The notes: generated by a model not told the origin, from the sequence alone. A DNA stretch of 64,000 bases from Paractinoplanes abujensis (GCF_014204895.1 NZ_JACHMF010000001.1:4278001-4342000), one strand, 5' to 3'; shown: positions 49,110-57,499, numbered from the stretch's first letter. Numbers and translations: made by a program.

Positions 49110-51457
49110 CGGTCAAGAGTGCCAGGCGCGGCGGCCGGGTGGTTGCGTTCGAGCGCGGCGCCCTCCACGTCGACGTCGGGCAGCACCCGGTCCAGCCAGC
49201 GCGGGATCCACCACGCCGACCGGCCGAGCAGGTGCATGACGGCCGGGATGAGCAACATCCGTACGAGGAAAGCATCGGTCAGCACGCCGAAGGCCAGCCC
49301 GAAACCGAGCGACCGGATGATCGCCGTGTTGGAGAAGATGAACCCGCCGAACACCGCGATCATGATGATGGCGGCCGCGACGACCACCGTACGGCCGGCG
49401 TGCACACCCTGCCGCACGGCGAGCCGGGCCGGCGCGCCGTGGGCGTACGCCTCGCGCATGCCCGACACCAGGAACAGCTGATAGTCCATGGCCAGCCCGA
49501 ACAGGATGCCGATCAGGATCGTGGGCAGGAAGCTGAGCACCGGGTTGGGGTCGTGCACGCCGAAGATGCCGCCCAGCCAGCCCCACTGGAAGATCGCGGT
49601 GAGGCCGCCGAACGTGGCGAACAGCGACAGGATGAAGCCCAGCGTGGCGGTCAGCGGCACCAGTATCGACCGGAACACGAAGATCAGAATGATCAGCGAC
49701 AGGCCCAGCACCAGCCCGAGATAGCGGGGCAGGGCGTCGGCCAGCTGCTCGGAGATGTCGATGTTGCCGCTGGCGCTGCCGGCCACCCCGAGCCGTACGT
49801 CGGTGGGCAGCGGCGACAGATCGCGCAGGTCACGCACGAGCTGCTCGGTCGACGAGCTGGACGGCCCGTCCTCGGGGATCACTTGGAACGCGAACAGCGT
49901 CTTGTCCTCGGACTGCCCGATCGGCGCGACCGCGACCACGCCCTCCTGCGCGAGCAGCACGTCGGCGATGCGCACCTGCTCGCCGACCACGCGGGCCTGC
50001 TCCGTGACGGGCTGCGGGTTGTCGGCCACCACGAGCAGCGGCCCGTTGACGCCCGCGCCGAACTTGTCCTCGATCACCTTGTACGCCTGGTACTGCGTCG
50101 AACTCATCGCCTCGGAGCTGCCGTCGGGCAGGCCCAGCCGCATCGACAGGGCGGGCACGGCGATCACCAGCAGGACGGCCAGGCCGCCGATCACGGTCAG
50201 GACCGCCCGGCCGGTGCTCATCGGCGCGTTGGGGCCCAGGCGGTGACGGGTGTGCCCGATGGTCCCGCGGGCCTTGCGGCTCAGGATCCGGGTGCCCAGC
50301 AGCGACAGCAGGGCCGGGGTGAAACTGACGGCCAGCAGCACCGAGACGGCGACGCAGATCGCGCCGACCGTGCCCATCAGGCCCAGGAAGCCGATGCCGG
50401 TGACGTTGAGCGCGAGCAGGGCCACCAGCACGGTCGAGCCGGCGAAGACGACCGCGTTGCCGGAGGTGCCGTTGGCCAGCCCGATCGATTCGTGCAGCTC
50501 CACGCCGTCGAGCAGCTGCCGCCGGTGCCGATTGAGGATGAACAGGCAGTAGTCGATGCCGACGGCCAGCCCGAGCATGACGCCCAGCACCGGGGTGATC
50601 GAGAGCATCTCCACGACGCCGCTCAGCGACAGCGCCGCGGTGACGCCGATACCCACCCCGACCAGGGCACTGACGATCGGCAGGGCGGCCGCGACGATCG
50701 CCCCCAGCATGATCATCAGGGTGATGGCCGCGATCACCACGCCGGCCACCTCGCCCACGCCGAGGATCTCGGGCACACCTTGCGTGAGGTCGTTGGAGAA
50801 CTCGGCCTCGACCCCCGCCGGCACGCCCGCGCCGACGTGTGCGACCACGCTCTCCTTGGTCTCGGGGGTGACGTCGAGCCGGGCCTCGGTGAAGACGACC
50901 TGCGCGACGGCGGCCGTGTTGTCCTCCGAGACCGTACGGACCTGGGCCGACATGTCGATGAGCTGCTGCGACTGGTCGAGGGTGGTGGCCTGCGCCGCCA
51001 GCTGCCGCTCGGCCACCTCCCGTTGCGCGGCGGGCAGGGCGGCGACCTGTTCGCGGCCGGCGTCGAGTTTCTTGCGGCCGTCGTCGATCTGCGCGCGCTG
51101 CTCGGCCAGCTGCCCCGCGGTGGCGAACGGGTCCACAGTGGTGGCCACCCCGTCCAGGTCGCGCGTGCTGACAAGGACCTCGGTGATGCCCGTACGCTGC
51201 TCGGCCGTGAACGGCGAGCCGTCGGTGGTGTGGAACACGACCGCGCCGGTGCCGCCGCTCGCGCTCGGGAACCGTTCGGCCAGCTTGCCCGAGACCTCCT
51301 CGGTGGCGGTGCCCGGAATGGTCACCTGCGACGACAGCACCCCGCCGAACGCGAAGTAGCCGGTGACGGACAGGCCCAGGATGACGAGCCAGGCGATCAG
51401 GACGGTCCAGGCGCGGCGGGCGCAGAAGCGGCCCAGGCGGTACAGCAGTTCAGCCAT
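49106..51457 (-). CDS. MMPL family RND-type transporter
   Basis: A 783-residue membrane protein with about twelve hydrophobic segments in two halves. The first half has one helix, a large exterior domain with a coiled-coil (AEQRAQIDDGRKKLDAGREQ, RQLAAQATTLDQSQQLIDM), then helices with SDNAVV-like SGNAVVFAGSTVLVALLALN. The second half ends with GILFGLAMDYQLFLVSGMRE and GFGLAFGVLTDAFLVRMLLI; the G-x-x-x-D-Y pairs (GLAVGIDYCLF and GLAMDYQLF) are the proton-relay sites of MmpL proteins. MmpLs export lipids or drugs. It lies 29 bases after the TetR gene and is presumably regulated by it. Confidence 0.93.
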   Translation of the reverse strand: MAELLYRLGRFCARRAWTVLIAWLVILGLSVTGYFAFGGVLSSQVTIPGTATEEVSGKLAERFPSASGGTGAVVFHTTDGSPFTAEQRTGITEVLVSTRDLDGVATTVDPFATAGQLAEQRAQIDDGRKKLDAGREQVAALPAAQREVAERQLAAQATTLDQSQQLIDMSAQVRTVSEDNTAAVAQVVFTEARLDVTPETKESVVAHVGAGVPAGVEAEFSNDLTQGVPEILGVGEVAGVVIAAITLMIMLGAIVAAALPIVSALVGVGIGVTAALSLSGVVEMLSITPVLGVMLGLAVGIDYCLFILNRHRRQLLDGVELHESIGLANGTSGNAVVFAGSTVLVALLALNVTGIGFLGLMGTVGAICVAVSVLLAVSFTPALLSLLGTRILSRKARGTIGHTRHRLGPNAPMSTGRAVLTVIGGLAVLLVIAVPALSMRLGLPDGSSEAMSSTQYQAYKVIEDKFGAGVNGPLLVVADNPQPVTEQARVVGEQVRIADVLLAQEGVVAVAPIGQSEDKTLFAFQVIPEDGPSSSSTEQLVRDLRDLSPLPTDVRLGVAGSASGNIDISEQLADALPRYLGLVLGLSLIILIFVFRSILVPLTATLGFILSLFATFGGLTAIFQWGWLGGIFGVHDPNPVLSFLPTILIGILFGLAMDYQLFLVSGMREAYAHGAPARLAVRQGVHAGRTVVVAAAIIMIAVFGGFIFSNTAIIRSLGFGLAFGVLTDAFLVRMLLIPAVMHLLGRSAWWIPRWLDRVLPDVDVEGAALERNHPAAAPGTLDR

Positions 51458-51485
51458 TGATCCGGTCTTCTCGTTCGGGGGGCTG

Positions 51486-52112
51486 TCAGTAACCGGTACG
51501 GATGCTGTCGATCAAACGATCGAGCAGGTCGTGCCAGTGAGCGCGAGATCTCTCGTCGACGGTGGCGCCGGTGTCGGCCAGCCAGTGGTGAGCGATCACT
51601 TCGGTGCCGTGCATCAGCGAGCTGACCAGCAGTTCGGCCTCCAGCGGGTCCCGACCGGCGTGCCGCTCCGCGAGTTCCCGGGCGAGTTCTTCCGTCGTAC
51701 GGGAGAAGGTCGCTTGGAAGATCTGCTGCGGCCGCGGATCGTCGGAGCTGAACCCGCCGAGCGCCTGCCACAGGAACGCGATGATGCCCGGCACGTCGGT
51801 CGCGCGCAGGGCCGCCGACACGACCTCGAACATCTCGGCCCGGCTGCCGGCTTCGGCGGCGCTCGCGCTGACCTGCCGGCGGAAGGCGTCGATGACCACG
51901 CCGAGCACCTCGGTGCAGGCGGTGGTCACCACGTCGTCGATCGAGGCGAAGTGGTTGAAGATCGTCCGCCGGGACACGTCGGCCCGCTCGGCCAGCTGGT
52001 CCACACTGAACCGCGCGGCGCCACCCTCGTCGATGAGGGCCTTGGCCGCGTCGAGAATCGCCCGGCGGTGCCGAGCCTTCAGCGCCGCCCGCCGATCCGC
52101 GTTGACCACCAT
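51486..52112 (-). CDS. TetR family regulator of the mmpL operon
   Basis: A 208-residue repressor. DNA-binding region about 10-60: RHRRAILDAAKALIDEGGAA, VDQLAERADVSRRTIFNHFA. The rest is a helical ligand domain. TAGTGT lies seven bases before the ATG and a 15-bp palindrome covers the -35 region, implying autorepression of the whole operon tetR-mmpL-DUF5996. Confidence 0.9.
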   Translation of the reverse strand: MVVNADRRAALKARHRRAILDAAKALIDEGGAARFSVDQLAERADVSRRTIFNHFASIDDVVTTACTEVLGVVIDAFRRQVSASAAEAGSRAEMFEVVSAALRATDVPGIIAFLWQALGGFSSDDPRPQQIFQATFSRTTEELARELAERHAGRDPLEAELLVSSLMHGTEVIAHHWLADTGATVDERSRAHWHDLLDRLIDSIRTGY

Positions 52113-52118
52113 ATTAAT

Positions 52119-52149
52119 TACACTAAATGCAGCGTTGCACTCCGTGCAA
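52119..52149 (-). promoter_or_regulatory. tetR-mmpL promoter with operator palindrome
   Basis: On the minus strand, TTGCAC (52149-52144) serves as -35, TAGTGT (about 52125-52120) as -10 with an 18-base spacer. The perfect palindrome TTGCACTCCGTGCAA (52135-52149) spans the -35 box. The start codon is seven bases beyond the -10. Confidence 0.6.
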
Positions 52150-52157
52150 ATTGGTCG

Positions 52158-53858
52158 TCATGCGGTCACCTCCAGTGACGGCCAGCGGGCCTGAGCCCAC
52201 CCCGGCGGCAGCTCCCGCGCCTCTCCCGGCGCCTCTCCCGGCGCCTCTCCCGGCGCCTCGAACAGGGTGCGCCAATGATCCAGGTCGGCCTCCGTCATCG
52301 GAAATGTGGTGTGCGGCGCCGTAGCCTGGCGGTGGGCGGCCCGGGCGCGCTGGGTTGCCCGGTCGACGGGCAGATAAACCACTTCGCACACCGCACCCGC
52401 CTCCTCCCCCAAACGGCGCAGGGCCTCCCGTTCGTCACGCGACCACAGTCCGAAGTCGAGCACGACGCTGGTGCCCAGCCGCAGCGCCTGCAGGGCCACC
52501 GTGATGAGCCGGCCCTCCACCAGGTCCCGCTTGCCGTCGGGCTGCACCCCGTCGAACAGCGCGACCATCCACTCGTCGGGCGTCAGCCGCAGCGCCCGAT
52601 GCTCGGCGGCCAGCTCCTTGGCCCGGGTGGTCTTGCCCGCGGCCGGCAACCCCACCATCAGAAAAAGCCGCGGCCGGGGACCGGGACCGGGCTCCCCGGC
52701 GGGCGGCGGCGCCGACTCGGACACGTGCGCAACCCCGCCGCCGACTCCGGCCGCGGCTGCGGCTGTGATCCCGGCTGCGGCTTCGGCTGCGGCTCTGGCT
52801 CCGGCTACGACTCCGGCCGCGGCTCCGGCTCCGGCCGCGGCCCTGGCTCCGGCTCCGGCTCCAGCTCCGGCTCCAGCTCCAGCTCCAGCTCCGGTCAGCT
52901 TGTCGGCCACTGTGAGGAAAGCCTGCCCCTCCCCCCGGTCGCCGAGGCTGAGGACGTGCAGACCGGTCGATACCAGCTCGACAGACGCCCACTGCCACAC
53001 AGCCTCCGGTTCCACCCCGGTGAGCCGGCCGAACCGGCGGCAGCTGCCGATCACCTCGAGCAGCGCCCGCCCCGGCTCGTCGGCCACGAATTCGTCGCGC
53101 CACTCCGGCACGCCGCGAGCCAGGATGACGCCCAGGTCGTGTGCCGGCTCCGAGACGAGCCCGAGCGGGTCGACCAGCCGGAGATCCCCGCCGCCGGGCA
53201 CCCGCTGCAAGGCGTTGAGGGCGTGCACATCCCCGTGCACGAGCCCCGCGCGGGCCGGGTCGAAGGCGGCCTCCCGCAGGTGCGCGCAACGAACGGCCAG
53301 GTCGACGGCCGCCGCCGAGCACGGCCGCCCGAGTTTCTCCCACGTGGCCGGGACGAAGTCCGCGTGCCAGCGGGCCGCTTCGGTCCAGGTCGGAAGCCCC
53401 CGGGCCGGCCGCCAGCCCCGAGCCGCGGTGCGTGCCAGCAGCTCCAACTGACGCGCCGCCGGCCAGCCGAGGGCGGCCAGCGGCGGGCCGAGCCGTTCCA
53501 GCAGCAGCGCCCCGCGGGCGGCGTCGTGCCGGAGCAGACCCACGTACGGGTCCCCACCCGCAAGCTGCAGGGCAGTCAGCTCGCGCTCGCCGACGGGCGG
53601 GATCGCCACCTTGAGAACGGCCGGTACGCCGTCACGGGTCATCACCTCGGCGACGTAGGCGGCTCGTCCCCCGTCGAGCCGGGCTCCGACGGTGATCGCC
53701 CAGTCGGCGGCCAGACCGTCCAGCAGGGCGGGCAGCTCGGCCAGCCATTCCCGGCCGGCAGCTCCCGCCGCCCGGACGGACATCGCCAGGCGCCCGGAAA
53801 CAGGCACCCCTTGTTCGAGGAAGGTCGACGAGGGGTTGGACGGGTGATGCTGCGACAC
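52158..53858 (-). CDS. Aminoglycoside/hydroxyurea phosphotransferase fused to an AAA P-loop kinase
   Basis: A 566-residue fusion. Residues about 35-315 form an APH(6)/hydroxyurea-type phosphotransferase with VPAVLKVAIP (lysine), catalytic VHGDVHALN at 207-215 and Mg-binding DPLG near 230. Residues about 322-375 are an alanine/glycine-rich linker coded by simple repeats. Residues about 395-550 form a second kinase domain of the zeta-toxin/AAA_33 type with Walker A VGLPAAGKTT, TPDEWMVALFDG and VVLDFGLWSRDEREALRRLG. The tail has GEAPGEAPGEA repeats. Starts with GTG. Domain order suggests two successive phosphorylations or a kinase with a regulatory kinase; neither substrate is known. Confidence 0.88.
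   Translation of the reverse strand: MSQHHPSNPSSTFLEQGVPVSGRLAMSVRAAGAAGREWLAELPALLDGLAADWAITVGARLDGGRAAYVAEVMTRDGVPAVLKVAIPPVGERELTALQLAGGDPYVGLLRHDAARGALLLERLGPPLAALGWPAARQLELLARTAARGWRPARGLPTWTEAARWHADFVPATWEKLGRPCSAAAVDLAVRCAHLREAAFDPARAGLVHGDVHALNALQRVPGGGDLRLVDPLGLVSEPAHDLGVILARGVPEWRDEFVADEPGRALLEVIGSCRRFGRLTGVEPEAVWQWASVELVSTGLHVLSLGDRGEGQAFLTVADKLTGAGAGAGAGAGAGAGARAAAGAGAAAGVVAGARAAAEAAAGITAAAAAGVGGGVAHVSESAPPPAGEPGPGPRPRLFLMVGLPAAGKTTRAKELAAEHRALRLTPDEWMVALFDGVQPDGKRDLVEGRLITVALQALRLGTSVVLDFGLWSRDEREALRRLGEEAGAVCEVVYLPVDRATQRARAAHRQATAPHTTFPMTEADLDHWRTLFEAPGEAPGEAPGEARELPPGWAQARWPSLEVTA
52740..52905. repeat. Short-unit tandem repeat in the interdomain linker
   Basis: About 165 bases of degenerate 6-bp and 12-bp units of the types GGCTCC and GGCTCCAGCTCC (plus-strand reading), encoding (Ala-Gly)n and Ala-rich linker on the minus strand. 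Units are multiples of three, so copy-number change alters linker length only. A smaller set, (GGCGCCTCTCCC)3, codes for the GEAP repeats at about 52219-52258. Confidence 0.8.
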
Positions 53859-53887
53859 AGTTGGCTCCCCGGATCACGCGGGATGAC

Positions 53888-53911
53888 CCGGCAGCGCGAC
53901 GAGGCTGCCGG
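53888..53911 (-). promoter_or_regulatory. Hairpin between leader peptide and kinase fusion
   Basis: Perfect 8-bp arms CCGGCAGC / GCTGCCGG with an 8-base loop. It lies 55 bases downstream of the leader-peptide stop and 30 bases upstream of the GTG of the kinase fusion, a layout compatible with translation-coupled attenuation. Function is inference. Confidence 0.4.
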
Positions 53912-53965
53912 CGGACACCGATCCGGCGGTACGAGACCGCGATCAGAACGACCGCGGGACCGCCG

Positions 53966-54007
53966 TCAGGCGGCGGAGCGAATCTGCATGCAGGCGAAGC
54001 AACCCAT
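53966..54007 (-). CDS. Candidate leader peptide with two cysteines
   Basis: A 13-codon open reading frame MGCFACMQIRSAA followed by TGA. TATGGT lies exactly six bases before its ATG, the same leaderless layout seen for real genes in this window, and no larger frame covers it. It precedes the phosphotransferase/AAA fusion gene by 107 bases in the same direction with a hairpin between. Short cysteine-containing leader peptides are known to control sulfur-related operons in actinobacteria; a similar role here is inference. Confidence 0.5.
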   Translation of the reverse strand: MGCFACMQIRSAA

Positions 54008-54038
54008 GCCGTCACCATAGCCGACGGCGACTTCGCGG

Positions 54039-54650
54039 TCAGACGGTCGCGAGCCAGTCGCCGAGAGCCCGCACCACCGGCGCGGTTAGCCCGTGCCCGG
54101 CCGGGTCGCGGCGGGCGGTCACCACGGCGCCGGACTCGTCGTGCACGTAGTCCCACGTACGGTCGAGCAGTTCACGCGGGATGACCGTGTCCCGCGTCCC
54201 CTGCGCGACCAGCACCGGCACCCCGGCCAGCCGATCGGCCACCACCGGCACGCCCGCGTCGAACGGCAGCGTGCCGTAGAGGATGGCCGCCCCGGCGTAC
54301 CGGGCGGGGTCGTCGAGCAGCAGACCGCCCGCGAAGGCGGCCCCGCCGCTGAACCCGGCCAGGATCACGGGCCGGCCCCCGGGGGCGTACGAGTCGAGCC
54401 AGGTCCGGAACCAGTCCATGGTGGAGCGCAGCGAGGCCGCCACGGGACGGCCGATGCCGCGGTTGGCGAACCAGGCGAAGCCGCCGCCTTCGGCGATGGG
54501 TGCGCGGACCGCAGCGTACGAGAAAGCAAGCGGAAGATGCTCGCTCAGGGTGAGGATCTCCTGCTCGTGGGAGCCGCGGCCGTGCAGCAGGACGACCAGC
54601 GGGGCCGCGGGATCGGAGGAGCCCGCGAGGGCGACGACGGGCGGGTTCAC
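54039..54650 (-). CDS. Alpha/beta hydrolase, phospholipase/carboxylesterase type
   Basis: A 203-residue serine hydrolase. Oxyanion region LVVLLHGRGSHEQEI, nucleophile elbow LAGFSGGAAFAGGL, aspartate in VPVLVAQGTRDTVIPRELLD and histidine in RDPAGHGLTAPV give a complete triad. It is of the small esterase type that is often partnered with glyoxalase-fold proteins. GTG 54650 overlaps the stop of the upstream VOC gene (GTGA), so the two form an operon; pairs of this kind are seen in quinone/electrophile detoxification (MhqD-MhqO-like). Confidence 0.87.
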   Translation of the reverse strand: MNPPVVALAGSSDPAAPLVVLLHGRGSHEQEILTLSEHLPLAFSYAAVRAPIAEGGGFAWFANRGIGRPVAASLRSTMDWFRTWLDSYAPGGRPVILAGFSGGAAFAGGLLLDDPARYAGAAILYGTLPFDAGVPVVADRLAGVPVLVAQGTRDTVIPRELLDRTWDYVHDESGAVVTARRDPAGHGLTAPVVRALGDWLATV

Positions 54651-55141
54651 CGCGAACCGGCCGTGCTGACGCCGCTCCACCGGGCGACCTCGGCGGCCAG
54701 GTCGAGACGGTCGACGGGGGCCGCGTTCTCGTATTCGCCCCAGTCGGCGCGGGGCAGCATCCACATGATCTCGAACTCGTTGCCGTCGGGGTCGGCGCCG
54801 TAGACGCTCTTGGTGGCGCCGTGGCTGGACTCGCCGCTGTAGGCGCCCGCCTCGGCCAGGGTCCGGCGGGCCTGTTCGAGCTCGTCGATCGTGTCGACCT
54901 GCCAGGCCAGGTGGTACAGGCCGACGCCGCCGCGCTGCTTGGGCGGGGCGGTCGGGCCGACGCCGAACAGGCCCAGGTCGTGGTGGTTGCCCGAGCGGGG
55001 CAGGCGCAGGAACGCGGCGTTGGCGCGCGGTTCGCGGGCGGCGACGACCATGCCGAACACGTCGGTGTAGAACTGCTCGGCGCGCGCCAGGTCGGCCACG
55101 AAGAGCACGGCGTGGTTGAGCCGCACCGGTCCGATGCCCAT
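54647..55141 (-). CDS. VOC family protein (ring-cleavage dioxygenase/glyoxalase-like)
   Basis: A 164-residue metalloenzyme-fold protein with paired beta-alpha-beta-beta-beta modules. Metal ligands are probable at His in RLNHAVLFVADL (residue 9), His in GLYHLAWQVDTI (near 77) and Glu in GNEFEIMWML (near 126), the usual H-H-E set. It precedes an esterase gene with a 4-base overlap. A near-palindrome GTTGAAGCTACAAC lies 17 bases upstream of its start, probably a MarR-type operator. The pair suggests detoxification of quinones or other electrophiles. Confidence 0.85.
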   Translation of the reverse strand: MGIGPVRLNHAVLFVADLARAEQFYTDVFGMVVAAREPRANAAFLRLPRSGNHHDLGLFGVGPTAPPKQRGGVGLYHLAWQVDTIDELEQARRTLAEAGAYSGESSHGATKSVYGADPDGNEFEIMWMLPRADWGEYENAAPVDRLDLAAEVARWSGVSTAGSR

Positions 55142-55157
55142 GACGATCCCTCCATTA

Positions 55158-55197
55158 GTTGAAGCTACAACAATCGCACGACGCCTCGGCTTGTAGC
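55158..55197. promoter_or_regulatory. Candidate MarR-type operator upstream of the VOC/esterase pair
   Basis: GTTGAAGCTACAAC (55158-55171) is symmetrical except for one base pair. A related half TTGTAGC (55191-55197) lies 20 bases further, forming GCTACAA...TTGTAGC. Located between the divergently placed VOC gene start and the STAS-HATPase gene end. No MarR gene is adjacent. Confidence 0.45.
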
Positions 55198-55216
55198 AAC
55201 AACTGTGAAGAGCGTC

Positions 55217-55948
55217 CTACTCGATCAGCGCCCAGACGACCTTGCCGCCGGGCACAGGCGTGGCACCCCAGTGCGTGGCCGCCGCACCCACGATGCGCAG
55301 CCCGCGCCCCGACCCCGGCCGCATCAGCGTGCTGGTCACGGGCGGTCCCCCGGGCGGCCGGGGCATCGCCGCGACCGCGTCCTGCACGCCGACCCGCAAA
55401 TAACGCCCGGTGTGGACGACGGTCAAGTCGAACTCGCACGCCGCGTGCACGATCGCGTTGGCCGCCAGCTCATTGGCGATCAGCCGGGCCGGGCCCCGCA
55501 GATGCGGCAGACCCCAGGTCAGACAGGCCTCACCGGTGACGTTGCGGGCGGCGGCCGCACTGGCCGGCTCGGGCAGCAGATGGCGGCGCACCCAGCGGGG
55601 CACGTTGGCGTTCACCGCGAGCGCCGCCTGGGAGCTGTCCTCATAGAGCGCCACATAGGTGCGGAAGGCGCCGAGACCATCCCGTACGCCGGGAGCCGCC
55701 CCACACAGCAGCACCGGCACACCCCAATGCAGCTGGGCGTCATGCGTCATCGTGGCGAACACACCGAGCAGCGCATCGGCCTCGTGCCGGAGCCCGGCCA
55801 GGTCGACGATCACAGCGGCCGGGCACTCCGCGGCGACCTTGGCGATCGCGGTGCCCACCTCCGGAACCGTGGCCACCGACAGTTCGCCGCCCAGACGTAC
55901 CGTCGTGATCCCGGTGTCGAGGTTCCGGGCGATCACTGTCTTCAACAT
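55217..55948 (-). CDS. STAS domain fused to RsbW-type HATPase (anti-sigma/anti-anti-sigma fusion)
   Basis: A 243-residue fusion. Residues about 1-105 form a STAS domain (TGITTVRLGGELSVATVPEV, AAVIVDLAGLRHEADALLGV). The site that holds the phosphorylatable serine in SpoIIAA-like proteins (D-S-S-G) reads EAD here, so phosphorylation at that position is impossible. Residues about 130-243 form a HATPase_c_2 domain with N-box RLIANELAANAIVHA and G-box MRPGSGRGLRIVG. The ATG 55948 is used; upstream reading is arginine-rich noise. Normally these are separate interacting proteins. The partner sigma factor is not adjacent. Confidence 0.85.
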   Translation of the reverse strand: MLKTVIARNLDTGITTVRLGGELSVATVPEVGTAIAKVAAECPAAVIVDLAGLRHEADALLGVFATMTHDAQLHWGVPVLLCGAAPGVRDGLGAFRTYVALYEDSSQAALAVNANVPRWVRRHLLPEPASAAAARNVTGEACLTWGLPHLRGPARLIANELAANAIVHAACEFDLTVVHTGRYLRVGVQDAVAAMPRPPGGPPVTSTLMRPGSGRGLRIVGAAATHWGATPVPGGKVVWALIE

Positions 55949-56129
55949 CCGCAGCCCTCTGCTCGCACCTCCCCGTCCGTAGCGCTCACGTAACGCCCGA
56001 CGCCCACCCCGGCGCAATCCCTGGTCGCGCGCCTATCGCCCGATGGGCGGAAAAACGCTACCGCAACGAACGGCGAGGACGGAGTGATTTGTCCGACTTT
56101 CCCCCTATGGAGAACGGGGTCGGCGTCTC

Positions 56130-56575
56130 GATCACGTGCCCGCCGCCTCGCGTCCGAGCTCGCCGCCCCGTGCCCGAGCTCGCCGCCCCGTGCCCGAGCT
56201 CACCGTCTTGCGTCCGAGCCCGCCGCACCGTGCCTGTGCCCGCCGCCTCGCGCCCGTGCCCGCCGCCTCGTCCTCAGGTCCGCCGCCTCGTGCCCAGGCC
56301 CGCCGCCTCGCGCCCGCGCCTGCCGCCTGTTGTCCGAGCCTGCCGCGCGTTGTCCGAGCCCGCCGCGCGTTGTCCGAGCCCGCCGCGCGTTGTCCGAGCC
56401 CGCCTCCTGTCCGAGCCCGCCGCCTGTTGTCCGAGCCCGCCGCGCGTTGTCCGAGCCCGCCGCCTGTCCGAGGCCGCCGCGCGTTGTCCGAGCCCGCCGC
56501 CTGTCCGAGGCCGCCGCCTGTTGTCCGAGACCGCCGCCTGTTATCCGAGGCCGCCGCGCGTTGCCGGCTCGGCCG
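56130..56575. repeat. Degenerate minisatellite in an 840-base gap
   Basis: The gap 55949-56788 holds no gene. Most of it is a tandem array of 17- and 20-base units related to GTTGTCCGAGCCCGCCGCGC. The distal part (56338-56560) is the most regular, with about ten units; the proximal part is more diverged. Because the unit length is not a multiple of three, all three plus-strand frames stay open with similar Ala/Arg/Pro-rich translations, so long frames here are not genes. Confidence 0.85.
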
Positions 56576-56788
56576 CAGGCCGCCCCGAACCGTGCCGGCG
56601 TCGTCTTGCCGTGCACGCAGGCCAGGTGCGCTGGTCCTCTACATCCTAGGAGGCTAGGAACCTACCGTCCGGGTCCGATTGCCGCCGGCACCAGACGCGG
56701 GGCCTCTGTGAGCGACCGTGGCCGGCCACCCCACAGGAACGCGCGGCGGGCACGGGCGATCAGTGCGCCGCATCCTCCGGCCGGCCGG

Positions 56789-57499
56789 TCACGCCGGTGG
56801 GCGCTGGCGTGTGGGCCGGACGATGATCTCGTTGACGTCGACGTCGGCGGGCTGGTCGATCGCGAACTGGATGGCGCGGGCGATCGCGTCGGCCGGGATG
56901 GTGTCGCGGCGGTATTCGACCATGGCGTCACGGGCGTACGGGTCGCTGATCTGCCCGGCCAGCTCGCTCTCGGTGACGCCCGGGGTGATCGTGGTGACCC
57001 GCAGGCCCGGGTCCGACTCCTGGCGCAGGCCCTCGGTGATCGCCCACGCGGCGTGCTTGGTGGCCGAATAGATCGCCGACGTGGGGACGACCTCGTGCGC
57101 GCCGACCGAGGCGGTGGTGATCAGGTGGCCGCTGCCCTGGCGGCGGAACACCGGCAGAGCGGCGGCGATGCTGTGGAGCAGGCCGCGCACGTTGACGTCG
57201 ATCATGCGGTCCCACTCGTCGACCAGCAGCGCGTCCAGGCGGGACAGCGGCATCACGCCCGCGTTGGCGATCAGCACGTCGACGCGGCCGTGGCGGTCGA
57301 CGGCGTCTTGGACGAAGGCGGTGGCCGAGGCGCGGTCGGTGACGTCGAGGCGAGCCGGTTCCAGGCGTTCGGCCGGCTCAATCGGGCGGCGGGCCCCGGC
57401 CACGACGATGTGGCCCGCTGCGGCCAGGCGCTGGGCGGTGGCCGCGCCGATGCCGCTGCTGGCGCCGGTGATCAGGATGATTTTCTGGGTGTCGGTCAT
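56789..57499 (-). CDS. SDR family NAD(P)-dependent oxidoreductase
   Basis: A 236-residue short-chain dehydrogenase. Cofactor loop ITGASSGIGAATA near 10-22, NAG motif VLIANAGVMPLSR near 80-92, catalytic Ser near 131 in ITTASVGAHEV and the YSATKHAAW motif (Tyr and Lys) near 147-152. The ATG at 57499 gives a standard start MTDTQKIILITGAS. It is divergent from an MmyB-like regulator with a palindrome in the gap and is probably controlled by it. Substrate unknown. Confidence 0.93.
   Translation of the reverse strand: MTDTQKIILITGASSGIGAATAQRLAAAGHIVVAGARRPIEPAERLEPARLDVTDRASATAFVQDAVDRHGRVDVLIANAGVMPLSRLDALLVDEWDRMIDVNVRGLLHSIAAALPVFRRQGSGHLITTASVGAHEVVPTSAIYSATKHAAWAITEGLRQESDPGLRVTTITPGVTESELAGQISDPYARDAMVEYRRDTIPADAIARAIQFAIDQPADVDVNEIIVRPTRQRPPA

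Noticed and set aside
56338..56560. Possible CRISPR array
   Set aside because: The repeats are contiguous 17/20-base units with no unique spacers, the repeat itself is degenerate, and no cas gene is in the window.
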